A stretch of 64,000 bases of DNA, from the NCBI RefSeq assembly GCF_900182635.1, contig NZ_FXTD01000012.1:62001-126000 (forward strand). The letters are read 5' to 3'. Below are positions 32,205 to 40,977 of the stretch, piece after piece. Position 1 is the first letter of the stretch; each line of letters opens with the position of its first letter. The notes below the pieces were generated by a model. It was not told where the DNA came from. It did no database searches and saw nothing but the letters and a program-made list of their open reading frames with translations. The position numbers were made by a program, and so were the translations under genes. Source of the stretch: Halorubrum cibi (GTDB lineage: Archaea; Halobacteriota; Halobacteria; Halobacteriales; Haloferacaceae).

Positions 32205-32882
32205 ATGCTGAGCGCCATCATGGAGGACTATCTCAAAGCGATCTATTACCTTCAGGACGAAATGGATGAACGGGTGCGGACCTCGACGCTCGCTGAGCAT
32301 ATGGGCGTAGAACAACCGTCAGTCACCAGTATGGTGAAAAAATTGGCCAAGCGCGATTTTGTCCATTACGAACCCTACAAGGGCGTTGTACTCACAGACA
32401 CTGGAATTCCTGTCGCGCTCGAAATCATTCGGCATCATCGGCTATTAGAACGATACCTGACGGAGCGCCTCGAGTATGATTGGGCCGAAGTACACGACGA
32501 AGCAGATCGCCTCGAACACCATATCAGCAATCAATTCGCCGACCGAATTGCAGAGCAGCTAGGAAATCCGGCAGTTGACCCTCATGGCGACCCGATACCC
32601 ACAGCGGATCTGGACGTTTCACCGTTACAATCCGGTGAAACACTCGCTGATCAGCAGGTCGGCGACAAGGTTCGAATCGAACGGGTGCCAGACAATGACC
32701 CAGATCTACTCCGGTACCTGTCTGAACACGAGATTACCCCAACAACTGTAGTCGAAATTGTTGAGACCACCTCATTTGGGATGGTGACGCTTGTTCCCGA
32801 TGGCACCGACGAACGAGTTGCACTCCCAGAGGAAGTGGCCCGATCCATAACCGCTCAAACGCTCGCTGGGTCTTCAAACTAA
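32205..32882 (+). CDS. DtxR/SirR-family metal-dependent transcriptional regulator
   Basis: 225 residues from MLSAIMEDYLKAIYYLQDE. An N-terminal winged helix (STLAEHMGVEQPSVTSMVKK) is followed by a dimerisation/metal domain with the family's His/Glu-rich set (EIIRHHRLLERYLTERLEYD, VHDEADRLEHHISNQF). A FeoA-like SH3 domain forms the C-terminus (ITPTTVVEIVETTSFGMVTL). It senses Fe(II) or Mn(II) and represses uptake or oxidation genes. The palindrome at its own start implies autoregulation. It precedes the oxidase-ZIP-cupredoxin cluster on the same strand. Confidence 0.93.
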   Translation: MLSAIMEDYLKAIYYLQDEMDERVRTSTLAEHMGVEQPSVTSMVKKLAKRDFVHYEPYKGVVLTDTGIPVALEIIRHHRLLERYLTERLEYDWAEVHDEADRLEHHISNQFADRIAEQLGNPAVDPHGDPIPTADLDVSPLQSGETLADQQVGDKVRIERVPDNDPDLLRYLSEHEITPTTVVEIVETTSFGMVTLVPDGTDERVALPEEVARSITAQTLAGSSN

Positions 32883-32914
32883 ACTGATGAGTCTCCAGTA
32901 GTGAGGCCATTAGT

Positions 32915-32945
32915 TTAGACACAATCTAAGTTTAGATGCGCCTAA
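32915..32945. promoter_or_regulatory. tandem TTAG/CTAA palindromes at the multicopper oxidase promoter
   Basis: Two adjacent elements: TTAGACACAATCTAA (7-bp spacer) and TTAGATGCGCCTAA (6-bp spacer), about 65-95 bp upstream of the oxidase ATG. The second is followed by TTTATG, giving the same TTAG-N6-CTAATTT string seen at both DtxR genes. A pair of sites would bind two regulator dimers. Confidence 0.7.
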
Positions 32946-33010
32946 TTTATGTATTGGGTGAGCCAATGGGTGTGTATGGGTATGCGAAGGCCTGACCAGC
33001 GGAGGAAATC

Positions 33011-34270
33011 ATGCCATCGATAGATTACAGTAGCGCAGCAGACGTCACAAAACGACTTGAAGAGCGACTGGTCGAATCACTCACTGGTGAAACGAGTGTC
33101 AGTCGCCGCACGGTTCTCGGCGGGCTCGGTGTTGCCGGGAGTGCAGCAGTCGGACTCGGGAGCTCCCGAGCAGCTGCCTCGTCCGATCACGACGATGAGG
33201 GTGAACACGGTAACTTCGGTGCGGTAGGTGAATACCAGGATTTGGATTTCGACCCGCACGAGTTCCTCACTGCGTTCAATACCGGAGAGAGCGGACAGGA
33301 TAACGTTCCCCAACAGGTCTACGAAGAGGACGGCCAAACCGTACGAGAATTCGAGTTCACTGCTGTCGACACGACGATCACGATTGCGCCGGGTGTCGAG
33401 TTTCAAGCGTGGGCGTACAACGGCCAGGTACCGGGCCCGACGATCCGCGCCGTCGAAGGTGACCTGATCCGCGTGAAGTTCACGAATCTGGGACGACACG
33501 CACACACGATTCATCCACACCTGAAGAACCTTAACCCGCGAATGGACGGGATTCCCCAGAACGGCCCCGGTGTGCTTGATACGGGTGAATCCTTCACCTA
33601 CGAGTGGATCGCCCAGCCCGCCGGTACGCACTTCTATCACTGCCACTCGCTCCCGCTTAAAGAGCACATCCACCGCGGACTCTATGGCACGATCATCGTC
33701 GATCCGGACCCCGAACGCGTCAGGGAGAATCCACGCGACTACGTCAACTATCACGGGCCGATTACCGACGACTTCCGAGAGCAGCTCGTCGAAGAGGCGA
33801 AGAGCCGGAACCACGAGTACGCCGAAAACGACGCCGTCAACGAGATGGTCATGGTGATGAACTCGTTCGACACCAACTTCGACGGCGGGAACGAGGTCTA
33901 CGCGGCGAACACACGGGCGTTCGCATACGGGATCGGTAGTACCGACGGCACAGGCAACTGGACGGCGGGCGAGACGAAGCGTCCCATCCAGATCGACAAG
34001 AACGAACGGCAACGCGTGTATCTCTCCAATGCGACTGAGTTCGACCTTATCAACTCGTTCCACACGCACTCGCAGTTCTTCGATTACTATGACCACGGGA
34101 CTACGCTGACACCGACGCGCAAGACCGTGGACACGATCATGCAGACGCAGGCGCAACGCGGTATCATCGAGCTCGACTACTCGGATCACGAACCCGGGCT
34201 GTACATGTTCCACGCCCACCAGTCCGAGTTCGCCGAACTCGGCTGGATGAGCTTCTTTGAGGTGGTCTAA
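33011..34270 (+). CDS. two-domain multicopper oxidase (Tat-exported)
   Basis: 419 residues. SRRTVLGGLGVAG is a Tat signal near residue 31, ending AAASS. Two cupredoxin domains follow. The first has HTIHPH and HFYHCHSLPLKEHIHRGLYG. The second has the C-terminal ligands HTHSQFF and MFHAHQSEFAELGWM. The histidines fit type 1 and type 2/3 copper sites. Length and two domains are nearer to nitrite-reductase-like or small laccase-like oxidases than to three-domain CopA. With a ZIP transporter directly downstream and DtxR sites upstream, extracellular oxidation of Fe(II), Mn(II) or Cu(I) is likelier than nitrite reduction. Confidence 0.9.
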   Translation: MPSIDYSSAADVTKRLEERLVESLTGETSVSRRTVLGGLGVAGSAAVGLGSSRAAASSDHDDEGEHGNFGAVGEYQDLDFDPHEFLTAFNTGESGQDNVPQQVYEEDGQTVREFEFTAVDTTITIAPGVEFQAWAYNGQVPGPTIRAVEGDLIRVKFTNLGRHAHTIHPHLKNLNPRMDGIPQNGPGVLDTGESFTYEWIAQPAGTHFYHCHSLPLKEHIHRGLYGTIIVDPDPERVRENPRDYVNYHGPITDDFREQLVEEAKSRNHEYAENDAVNEMVMVMNSFDTNFDGGNEVYAANTRAFAYGIGSTDGTGNWTAGETKRPIQIDKNERQRVYLSNATEFDLINSFHTHSQFFDYYDHGTTLTPTRKTVDTIMQTQAQRGIIELDYSDHEPGLYMFHAHQSEFAELGWMSFFEVV

Positions 34271-34271
34271 C

Positions 34272-35528
34272 ATGGTAGATAAGACACAAAAACCGACGCC
34301 AGACGGTGGTGTATCTACTGAAAACGAGGTCACACAGCCGCTCGGACTACCGCGATGGGTCAGCGCGATACTCCCGATCGTGTTGCTCGTGCTCGTCTTG
34401 GGTGTATTCGCGTTCACGTCACCACTCGCCAGTATTCAGAGCGAGAGCGGTGAACCGCTCCCCGACGTGACGATCACGCACACGACGCTTCCGAGCGACG
34501 AAACGGTCGTGTTACACGTAACGAACAACGGGCCCGATTCCGTGACGATAGCACAGGTCCTCGTCGATGAGGCCTACTGGAATTTTCAGGTAGAAGGAAC
34601 TGGTGGCGACCAAACGCTCGCCCCGATGGAAAGCGCACAGATCGTGATCCCGTATCACTGGAATCCGGGGTGGGATCTCAACGTCGCCCTCGTACTCTCA
34701 GACGGAGCGACATTCGAAAATACGATCGTCGCTCCGAGTCAGGCACCCGGATTCAGCCTCAGTCTGCTCTGGACGCTTGCAGTCATCGGGCTGTTCGTCG
34801 GTGTGATCCCGGTCGCATTAGGGATGCTGTGGTTCCCCTACATCAAGACGATGAGCGATCGGTGGCTGCACGCCGTGCTCTTGTTCGCGGCCGGCGTCCT
34901 CGGTTTCTTGGCGTTCGACGCCGGATTCGAGGCGTTCGAACTCGCTCAACGAGTTCCGGGCGCATACGAGGGCAACCTCTTGGTCGTCTTCGGGATCCTC
35001 GGCGCGCTCACTCTCGTTCAGGCAATCAGCGCGTGGCGCAAAGGCCGTGTCGCCGCCGGTGACAGTCGGGCGAGTAGCGGTCTCTGGATCGCCTATCTGG
35101 TCGCGGTCGGGATCGGCCTGCACAACCTCGCGGAAGGACTGGCGATCGGGAGTTCATTCGCACTCGGACGTGTGTCGCTCGGTGCGTTCCTCGTGATCGG
35201 GTTCATGCTCCACAACGTGACGGAAGGCCCGGCCGTCGTTGCACCAGTCGCCCGCGGAGAGCGCCCGTCGTTCAAGCACTTCGCCGCGCTCGGCGTCATC
35301 GCCGGTGCCCCCGTCATCCTCGGCGGGTGGATCGGTAGTCTCGCGTACTCGCCGACGATCGGAGCCTTCTTCCTCGCGATCGGGGTTGGTGCGATCCTAC
35401 AGGTCAACTGGGAGATCGCGGGTATGGTTCGGGATGCAGGCGGTCGCGTGGCCAGCGCCACGAACCTGCTTGCGTTCCTGCTCGGCCTCGGAGTGATGTA
35501 CGTGACCGACCTCTTCGTAGCGCTCTGA
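34272..35528 (+). CDS. ZIP-family metal transporter with N-terminal extracellular domain
   Basis: 418 residues starting one base after the oxidase stop. A first membrane helix (WVSAILPIVLLVLVLGVFAF) is followed by about 110 residues of beta-rich extracellular sequence (EPLPDVTITHTTLPSDETVV, LHVTNNGPDSVTIAQVLVDE). The ZIP core then follows, with HNLAEGLAIG and HNVTEGPAVVAPVARGE as the two metal-binding helices. ZIP proteins import Zn, Fe or Mn into the cytosol. The fused exterior domain may receive metal from the oxidase. Co-transcription with the oxidase is near certain. Confidence 0.9.
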   Translation: MVDKTQKPTPDGGVSTENEVTQPLGLPRWVSAILPIVLLVLVLGVFAFTSPLASIQSESGEPLPDVTITHTTLPSDETVVLHVTNNGPDSVTIAQVLVDEAYWNFQVEGTGGDQTLAPMESAQIVIPYHWNPGWDLNVALVLSDGATFENTIVAPSQAPGFSLSLLWTLAVIGLFVGVIPVALGMLWFPYIKTMSDRWLHAVLLFAAGVLGFLAFDAGFEAFELAQRVPGAYEGNLLVVFGILGALTLVQAISAWRKGRVAAGDSRASSGLWIAYLVAVGIGLHNLAEGLAIGSSFALGRVSLGAFLVIGFMLHNVTEGPAVVAPVARGERPSFKHFAALGVIAGAPVILGGWIGSLAYSPTIGAFFLAIGVGAILQVNWEIAGMVRDAGGRVASATNLLAFLLGLGVMYVTDLFVAL

Positions 35529-35552
35529 TAGGCACCACCCATCTCTGTTCCA

Positions 35553-35975
35553 ATGACACTCAAATTCTACAATCGACGGACGGTATTGCGACTCAGTACT
35601 GCCGCCTTGGCGACGCTGAGCACCGCTGGATGTTTGAGCGGGCAGGCATCGTCGAGCCTGGCCGTCACGATGCCCGACGATCACACGTTCGAGCCGAAGA
35701 CTGCGACGATCGAAACCGAAGGGACAGTGACGTGGACGAACGAGAGCGACATCCAGCACACGGTCACAGCGTACGAAGACGAGATTCCTGCCGAGGCCGT
35801 GTACTTCGCAAGTGGTGGCTTCGAGTCAGAGCGTGCTGCGAGGAACCGGGTTACTGAGGGACTCATCGCCCCGGGGGAGAACTACGAGCACACGTTCGAT
35901 CAACCCGGAACGTATGGGTACTGTTGTATTCCGCATGAGAGTTCTGGAATGGTCGGGACAGTTCGAGTGAGATGA
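35553..35975 (+). CDS. halocyanin/plastocyanin-like cupredoxin lipoprotein
   Basis: 140 residues. A signal with lipobox (LSTAALATLSTAGC) anchors it outside. The blue-copper fold shows VTMPDDHTFEPKTATIETEG, TVTWTNESDIQHTVTAYED, and YCCIPHESSGMVGTVRVR. These give His (QHTVT), Cys, His and Met as type 1 copper ligands. The usual YYCxxH is YCCIPH here. Lying 24 bp after the ZIP gene, it probably carries electrons for the oxidase. TATA-poor spacing supports one transcript with the two genes upstream. Confidence 0.88.
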   Translation: MTLKFYNRRTVLRLSTAALATLSTAGCLSGQASSSLAVTMPDDHTFEPKTATIETEGTVTWTNESDIQHTVTAYEDEIPAEAVYFASGGFESERAARNRVTEGLIAPGENYEHTFDQPGTYGYCCIPHESSGMVGTVRVR

Positions 35976-35984
35976 TCTGACGGG

Positions 35985-36060
35985 GATATTAATATCTCAA
36001 TACATAGTTTTTATTAATATTTAACATAATAGGGAGCCTTTATCGCAGTAGATTTAATAA
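35985..36060. promoter_or_regulatory. AT-rich promoter/termination region before the second CPC ATPase
   Basis: Contains a perfect 12-bp palindrome GATATTAATATC, a T-run with TATTAATATTTAAC, and a box near AGATTTAATAAATCTG. It probably ends the cupredoxin transcript and starts the ATPase. The palindrome is an operator candidate; it shares no half-site with the TTAG-N6-CTAA set. Confidence 0.45.
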
Positions 36061-36084
36061 ATCTGTAGCGGCAACCGGCGAGTA

Positions 36085-38733
36085 ATGACCCCATCTGACG
36101 ATAATTCCCACGACAAACGTGGCGAACCACCGAATCGAACCCACACGCACGAAGAGGGATCTCAGCATAGTCACGAGTCCACTCAGCATACAAGGGATGT
36201 CGATGACACCTCCACACCACACGGACAAGGGAATGTTGCACAGCTCTCGGTTCCGGAGATGGACTGTCCCTCGTGTGCAGGAAAAGTTGAGAACAGCGTC
36301 GAAAAACTGGACGGGATCAACAGTCTCGACCCGCAAGTGACGACGGGAACGTTGACAGTCTCATACGACCGCGATCAAACCAGCGCTACCGAGATAGCTG
36401 ATCGGGTCGAAAAAGCGGGATACACCGTTGAGGACGTCGACGAAATAACGACGAAATTTACGGTGCCCGAGATGGACTGCCCCTCGTGTGCGGGGAAGAT
36501 CAAAAAGTCACTCGACAAAGCCGGAGTCACAGCATATGAAACTCAGCCAACGACCGGAACCGTCGTTGTCACGTACGATTCTTCGGAGGCCGGAGAAGCC
36601 GAGATAATCAGTGCTATCGAACGTGCTGGATACGAGGTTACAGACAGTTCGAGCGACGAGTCCGAAGGTCAGAACGCGACCGAGGAACGCGAGAGCATCT
36701 GGGTGAGTCCGCGGGCACTCAAGACGTGGATCAGCGGTGGGTTCGTCGCTCTCGGTCTGCTCCTCGAATTCTTCCTCACTGGGCAGAACGGAGAGATTGC
36801 GAGCCTTCTCGGCACGGAGCTGTTCGTTGCCGACGGACTATTCCTCGTCGCCGTCGCCTTCGGCGGCCAGGAAATCCTTCGCAACGGCTACTACTCGGCG
36901 CGAAATCTGAACCTCGATATCGACTTCCTGATGTCGGTGGCTATCCTCGGAGCACTCGTTGCAAGCCTCGCCTTCGGGGAGGCACTCTACTTCGAGGCCG
37001 CCACCCTCGCGTTCCTGTTCAGCATCGCCGAACTGCTGGAGCGGTACTCGATGGACCGTGCCCGGAACTCGCTCCGCGAGCTAATGGACCTCTCGCCGGA
37101 TGAAGCGACCGTCAAGCGTGATGGGAGCACGGAGACGATTCCCGTCGACGAGGTCGCTGTTGGTGACATCGTCGTCGTCAAGCCAGGGGAGAAAATCCCG
37201 ATGGACGGAAGCGTCGTCGACGGTGAAAGCGCCGTCAACCAGGCGCCTATCACGGGCGAAAGCGTGCCCGTCGACAAGACGACTGGCGACGAGGTGTACG
37301 CCGGTACGATCAACGAAGAGGGGTATCTCGAGGTGGAGGTTACCTCCGAGGCCGGCGATAACACGCTCTCGCGTATCGTGGAGATGGTCGAAGACGCTCA
37401 GTCAAACAAGACCGAGCGCGAGCAGTTCGTCGAGCGCTTCTCAACGTACTACACGCCAGTGGTCGTCGCCTTCGCCATCCTGACGACACTAGCAAGCCCG
37501 TATATCCTCGGCACAACCTGGTCCACGGCCGTCGTCTATGGGCTGACCTTACTGGTCCTGGCCTGCCCGTGTGCGTTCGTCATCTCGACGCCCGTCTCGG
37601 TGGTGTCGGGAATTACGAGCGCCGCGAAGAACGGCGTCCTGATCAAGGGCGGCAATCACCTCGAAGCGATGGGGGGCGTCGATGTGGTCGCGTTCGACAA
37701 GACGGGAACCCTCACCAAAGGTGAACTCACCGTCACCGACGTCGTTCCCTTGAACGGGAACTCGGAGGAGGACGTACTTCGGTGTGCACGCGGGCTCGAG
37801 CAACGGAGTGAACACCCCATCGGCGAGGCAATCGTCGCCGAAGCCGGCAGCGCAGGGGTCGCCGAGCGCGAGGTTGATGACTTCGAGAGCATCACCGGAA
37901 AGGGTGTTCGCGCCGATCTCGACGGGACTCCTCACTTCGCAGGCAAGCCGGGTCTGTTTGAGGAGTTAGAGTTCGACCTTTCGCACGTTCACGCGACGAC
38001 CGACGGTGGCGTCGTGACACAGACAGCCCGGCAGATGTGTGACCGGAACAACTGTCTCGATCTCCTCGAAGAGACCGTTCCCGAACTCCAAGCAGAAGGC
38101 AAGACCGTCGTTCTCGTTGGGACCGAAGACGAACTCGAAGGCGTCATCGCGGTTGCCGACGAGATTCGGCCGGAAGCGAAGCGAACGGTGGCGCGACTGA
38201 AGCAGCTCGGTGTTGCCCGAACGGTGATGCTGACGGGTGACAACGAGCGGACTGCCCGCGCGATCGCCGAGCAGGTCGGCGTCGACGAGTACCAGGCCGA
38301 ATTACTCCCCGAGGACAAGGTGACGGCGATCGAGGAGCTCGTCGACGAGTACGACGGCGTTGCGATGGTCGGTGACGGCATCAACGACGCCCCGGCACTC
38401 GCGACGGCGACGGTGGGCGTTGCGATGGGCGCGGCCGGGACGGACACCGCGTTAGAGACGGCCGACATCGCCCTGATGGGCGACGACCTCGCGAAGCTCC
38501 CGTACCTCTACGAACTCGCGAACGACGCGAACGGCGTCATCCGACAGAACATCTGGGCGAGTCTCGGAGTGAAGGCTGGACTGGCGCTCGCGGTCCCCTT
38601 CGGATACGTTCCGATCTGGCTCGCCGTCCTCGCCGGAGACGCCGGCATGACGACCGCGGTGACCGGAAACGCGATGCGACTCTCGCGGATCCGTCCTGCG
38701 ACTGACGATAGAGACGCGGTGGCCGACAGCTAA
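36085..38733 (+). CDS. heavy-metal P1B-type ATPase, CPC type, with two HMA domains and His-rich N-terminus
   Basis: 882 residues. The first 50 are His-rich (THTHEEGSQHSHESTQHT). Two HMA domains follow with MDCPSCAGK (Cys61/64 and Cys132/135). Then come the actuator TGES, CPC at 494-496, the phospho-Asp at about 538 (DKTGTLTKGE) and GDGINDAPAL. It is a close paralogue of the pump at 0.7-3.1 kb, with an added HMA and His tail. A Cys pair in the nucleotide-binding region (MCDRNNCLD) may bind metal too. Likely exporter of Zn, Cd or Pb. The CDF gene 22 bp downstream should be in the same transcript. Confidence 0.94.
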   Translation: MTPSDDNSHDKRGEPPNRTHTHEEGSQHSHESTQHTRDVDDTSTPHGQGNVAQLSVPEMDCPSCAGKVENSVEKLDGINSLDPQVTTGTLTVSYDRDQTSATEIADRVEKAGYTVEDVDEITTKFTVPEMDCPSCAGKIKKSLDKAGVTAYETQPTTGTVVVTYDSSEAGEAEIISAIERAGYEVTDSSSDESEGQNATEERESIWVSPRALKTWISGGFVALGLLLEFFLTGQNGEIASLLGTELFVADGLFLVAVAFGGQEILRNGYYSARNLNLDIDFLMSVAILGALVASLAFGEALYFEAATLAFLFSIAELLERYSMDRARNSLRELMDLSPDEATVKRDGSTETIPVDEVAVGDIVVVKPGEKIPMDGSVVDGESAVNQAPITGESVPVDKTTGDEVYAGTINEEGYLEVEVTSEAGDNTLSRIVEMVEDAQSNKTEREQFVERFSTYYTPVVVAFAILTTLASPYILGTTWSTAVVYGLTLLVLACPCAFVISTPVSVVSGITSAAKNGVLIKGGNHLEAMGGVDVVAFDKTGTLTKGELTVTDVVPLNGNSEEDVLRCARGLEQRSEHPIGEAIVAEAGSAGVAEREVDDFESITGKGVRADLDGTPHFAGKPGLFEELEFDLSHVHATTDGGVVTQTARQMCDRNNCLDLLEETVPELQAEGKTVVLVGTEDELEGVIAVADEIRPEAKRTVARLKQLGVARTVMLTGDNERTARAIAEQVGVDEYQAELLPEDKVTAIEELVDEYDGVAMVGDGINDAPALATATVGVAMGAAGTDTALETADIALMGDDLAKLPYLYELANDANGVIRQNIWASLGVKAGLALAVPFGYVPIWLAVLAGDAGMTTAVTGNAMRLSRIRPATDDRDAVADS

Positions 38734-38755
38734 CCACTCTTCACTGGTCGAGACG

Positions 38756-39682
38756 ATGTCCCTCCATACGCACGAGCACGACGACGAGGACCGGCGTCAG
38801 ACGACAGAGCAGAGTACTCGACGGTTGGCGTTCGTGGCCGTTATCAACTTCGTCGGCTTCGCCGTCGAGCTGGCTGGTGGACTCCTGTTCGGTTCGGTGG
38901 CGCTCATCAGCGACGCACTCCACATGCTGTTCGACATGCTTGCGTACGCGATGGCGTTCGGGGCGAGCTACACCGCCGAACGATTCCAGGGCGGTGAGGC
39001 GTGGTCGTACGGTCTCCACCGACTGGAGCCGGTTGCGGCCTTCCTGAACGGGGTCTTGCTCCTTCCAATGGTCGGATACATCGTCTGGAAGTCCTACCAG
39101 CGGTTCCTTGAGCCGGTAGCGATCAATCCGGAGTTGACGCTGATCATCGCGACGGGTGGACTGCTGGTAAACATCGGCTCCGTGTACGTGTTACAAGGTG
39201 ATGAGATGAGCCTCAACGAACGGGGCGCGTTCTACCACCTGCTCGGAGACGCCGGTGGCTCTGTTGCGGTAATCGTCTCGACTGCCGCTGTCGCAGTGTT
39301 CGATCTCCCCATCGCAGACCCTATGGCGGCCGTAGTCATCGGGCTGGTGGTGCTCGCGTCGGCCGGGAACGTTCTCCGGGAAAGCACCTCGATCCTGTTG
39401 GAACGGAGCCCGGTGTCGTCAGAAGAGCTTCAGGATGAATTGACGACACTCGACGGCGTCGACCAAGTTGAGGACCTCCACGTCTGGCAGGTGTGTAGTC
39501 AACTCACCGTCGCAACCGTCCGGCTCACCGAGACAGCGACCACTCTCGAAGAACAACGAGAGATCCGGGCGCGAGTTCACGATTATCTCACGGATCGAAG
39601 AATCGACCACGCAACCGTCGAGCTCGTCGGGCGTGCCGACCCCGATACCGACCCTGTCGGTACGACGAATCACTCCCACTAA
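38756..39682 (+). CDS. cation diffusion facilitator (CDF) exporter
   Basis: 308 residues with six membrane helices. N-terminal MSLHTHEHDDED is a His-rich loader. The core has FGSVALISDALHMLFDMLAY in helix 2 and YHLLGDAGGSVAVIVS in helix 5, the CDF metal-site positions, then a cytosolic C-terminal domain (DDLHVWQVC-like: VEDLHVWQVCSQLTVATVRL). It exchanges Zn or Cd for protons. It follows the two-HMA ATPase, providing a second export route for the same ions. Confidence 0.93.
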   Translation: MSLHTHEHDDEDRRQTTEQSTRRLAFVAVINFVGFAVELAGGLLFGSVALISDALHMLFDMLAYAMAFGASYTAERFQGGEAWSYGLHRLEPVAAFLNGVLLLPMVGYIVWKSYQRFLEPVAINPELTLIIATGGLLVNIGSVYVLQGDEMSLNERGAFYHLLGDAGGSVAVIVSTAAVAVFDLPIADPMAAVVIGLVVLASAGNVLRESTSILLERSPVSSEELQDELTTLDGVDQVEDLHVWQVCSQLTVATVRLTETATTLEEQREIRARVHDYLTDRRIDHATVELVGRADPDTDPVGTTNHSH

Positions 39683-39684
39683 CG

Positions 39685-40092
39685 ATGGCTCACGCAGCAC
39701 CCAATCGAATGTTCGAAGTGTTAGACGAGACGAACGGGAACCTCGTTGCGATTCGCGTCGGGCGAGGGACGAGAGCAGGCTATCGAGAGCTGTACTCGCT
39801 ACTCGTCGAAAAAAGCGACCAGCAGGGACGCATCCACGTGTACGAGGAAGTTCCGAACTGGACGTTCGGGACGTTTCTCACACATCTCCACGGGGTGGTT
39901 CCCGATCTCCGGTACGGTCCTGACTTCGATATTGACCGGTACGCCGCAGTCGGCGATTCGAGGTGGGCGAAGCTGCTCTTTGACTGGTGGCGTGTCATCC
40001 GGCCGATCTGGCCGGTCGCGCCCGACGAGATGCGATATTTCGACAGTATCGAGCGCGAGAGAGCGCTCGACTGGCTTTCCGAGAAGGGATGA
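39685..40092 (+). CDS. SpoIIAA/STAS-like protein
   Basis: 135 residues, 2 bp after the CDF stop. The pattern RIHVYEEVPNWTFGTFLTHL, DIDRYAAVGDSRWAKLLFDW, then MRYFDSIERERALDWLSEKG matches the SpoIIAA-like (STAS-related) family. These are small alpha/beta proteins of uncertain role, often next to transport or stress genes. The conserved AVGD and the final AxxWL are the family hallmarks. No membrane segment. Confidence 0.83.
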   Translation: MAHAAPNRMFEVLDETNGNLVAIRVGRGTRAGYRELYSLLVEKSDQQGRIHVYEEVPNWTFGTFLTHLHGVVPDLRYGPDFDIDRYAAVGDSRWAKLLFDWWRVIRPIWPVAPDEMRYFDSIERERALDWLSEKG

Positions 40093-40236
40093 GTGACAGA
40101 TTGGCTTCGGTTCCCGTACCGCAAACAGCACGTTCTCGCCCCGGAAGATTGGCATCCCAGCGGATGAGATACGTCTCTGCCGTGAGTTTCGATGAGGAAT
40201 CAACAGTTCCACCGTAGTACGGCAAGCGAGAAGTGG

Positions 40237-40977
40237 TCACACGACTGCGAGGAGCGCATCCGAAGCGGCGCTGACGATCGCCTCCCAGAGGCTGTTGTGA
40301 CCGAACACCGCTTCCGGGCCGGTCGCTATCCCTAAGATCGTATCCACCCCAAAGAACGCAAATAGTGCCGCCCCGGCGTAGTGGGCCTTCCGGACGTCGA
40401 AGCGGTGTGAGAACGTGTGGAAGAAGTACGCGTTCGCAAGGCTCACCGGGATGATGACCAACATTTCACCCGCCCAGATCGCGGCACTAGCCCCGTACTG
40501 TGCCGCCAGCCCGATGGTGACAAGCTGGGTCTTATCACCGAACTCCCCAGCAGCCATCATCGCGAAGATGGTGAGAAATTCGCCCAGCTGCCCGCCGATC
40601 GTGTAGCCGAACGCTTCGAACTCCGGGTTGATGTCCGTGATTCGTGTCCCGACGACGCCACCATCCGTCTGTGTGCCGCTCTCAACTGGGACGTTGTGCC
40701 CACCAGGGGCTGACCGGACGAGTAACACCGCGAACAGCAGGAAGAGCGCCGCCGTAATCCCGTCGAGGACGACGCCCGGGAGCGCCTGCTGGAGCGCCTG
40801 ACCGAACAGGATCTCGAGGACGGTCCAGCCCGCGAACGCTGTCCCAGCTGCCGCGACGACCAGCAGTGGTTTGAACCGGGTCGAGAGCCCGGCGATGATG
40901 AACTGGACCTTCTCGCCCGGCAGGACGGTGAGCTGCGCGATGGCCGCGATTACGACGATCTCCAGAAACGGCGTCAT
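40237..40977 (-). CDS. GDT1/TMEM165 (UPF0016)-family cation transporter, half-degenerate
   Basis: 246 residues with about six membrane helices in two repeats. The second repeat has the canonical GEFGDKTQLVTIGLAAQ motif. The first repeat has AQLTVLPGEKVQF in place of E-x-G-D-K/R-T/S, so one half of the pseudo-twofold site is altered. GDT1 members move Mn or Ca in exchange for protons. Coupled by a 4-nt overlap to a DtxR-family regulator gene, it is best read as a Mn exporter controlled by that regulator. Confidence 0.85.
   Translation of the reverse strand: MTPFLEIVVIAAIAQLTVLPGEKVQFIIAGLSTRFKPLLVVAAAGTAFAGWTVLEILFGQALQQALPGVVLDGITAALFLLFAVLLVRSAPGGHNVPVESGTQTDGGVVGTRITDINPEFEAFGYTIGGQLGEFLTIFAMMAAGEFGDKTQLVTIGLAAQYGASAAIWAGEMLVIIPVSLANAYFFHTFSHRFDVRKAHYAGAALFAFFGVDTILGIATGPEAVFGHNSLWEAIVSAASDALLAVV

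Noticed and set aside
33011-34270. Calling the two-domain oxidase a nitrite reductase (NirK)
   Set aside because: Domain count is compatible, but the neighbours are ZIP and DtxR elements and no other denitrification gene is present; left as multicopper oxidase.
33077-34417. 446-codon minus-strand frame opposite the multicopper oxidase
   Set aside because: A perfect multicopper oxidase is encoded on the plus strand; the antisense frame is a codon-bias shadow.
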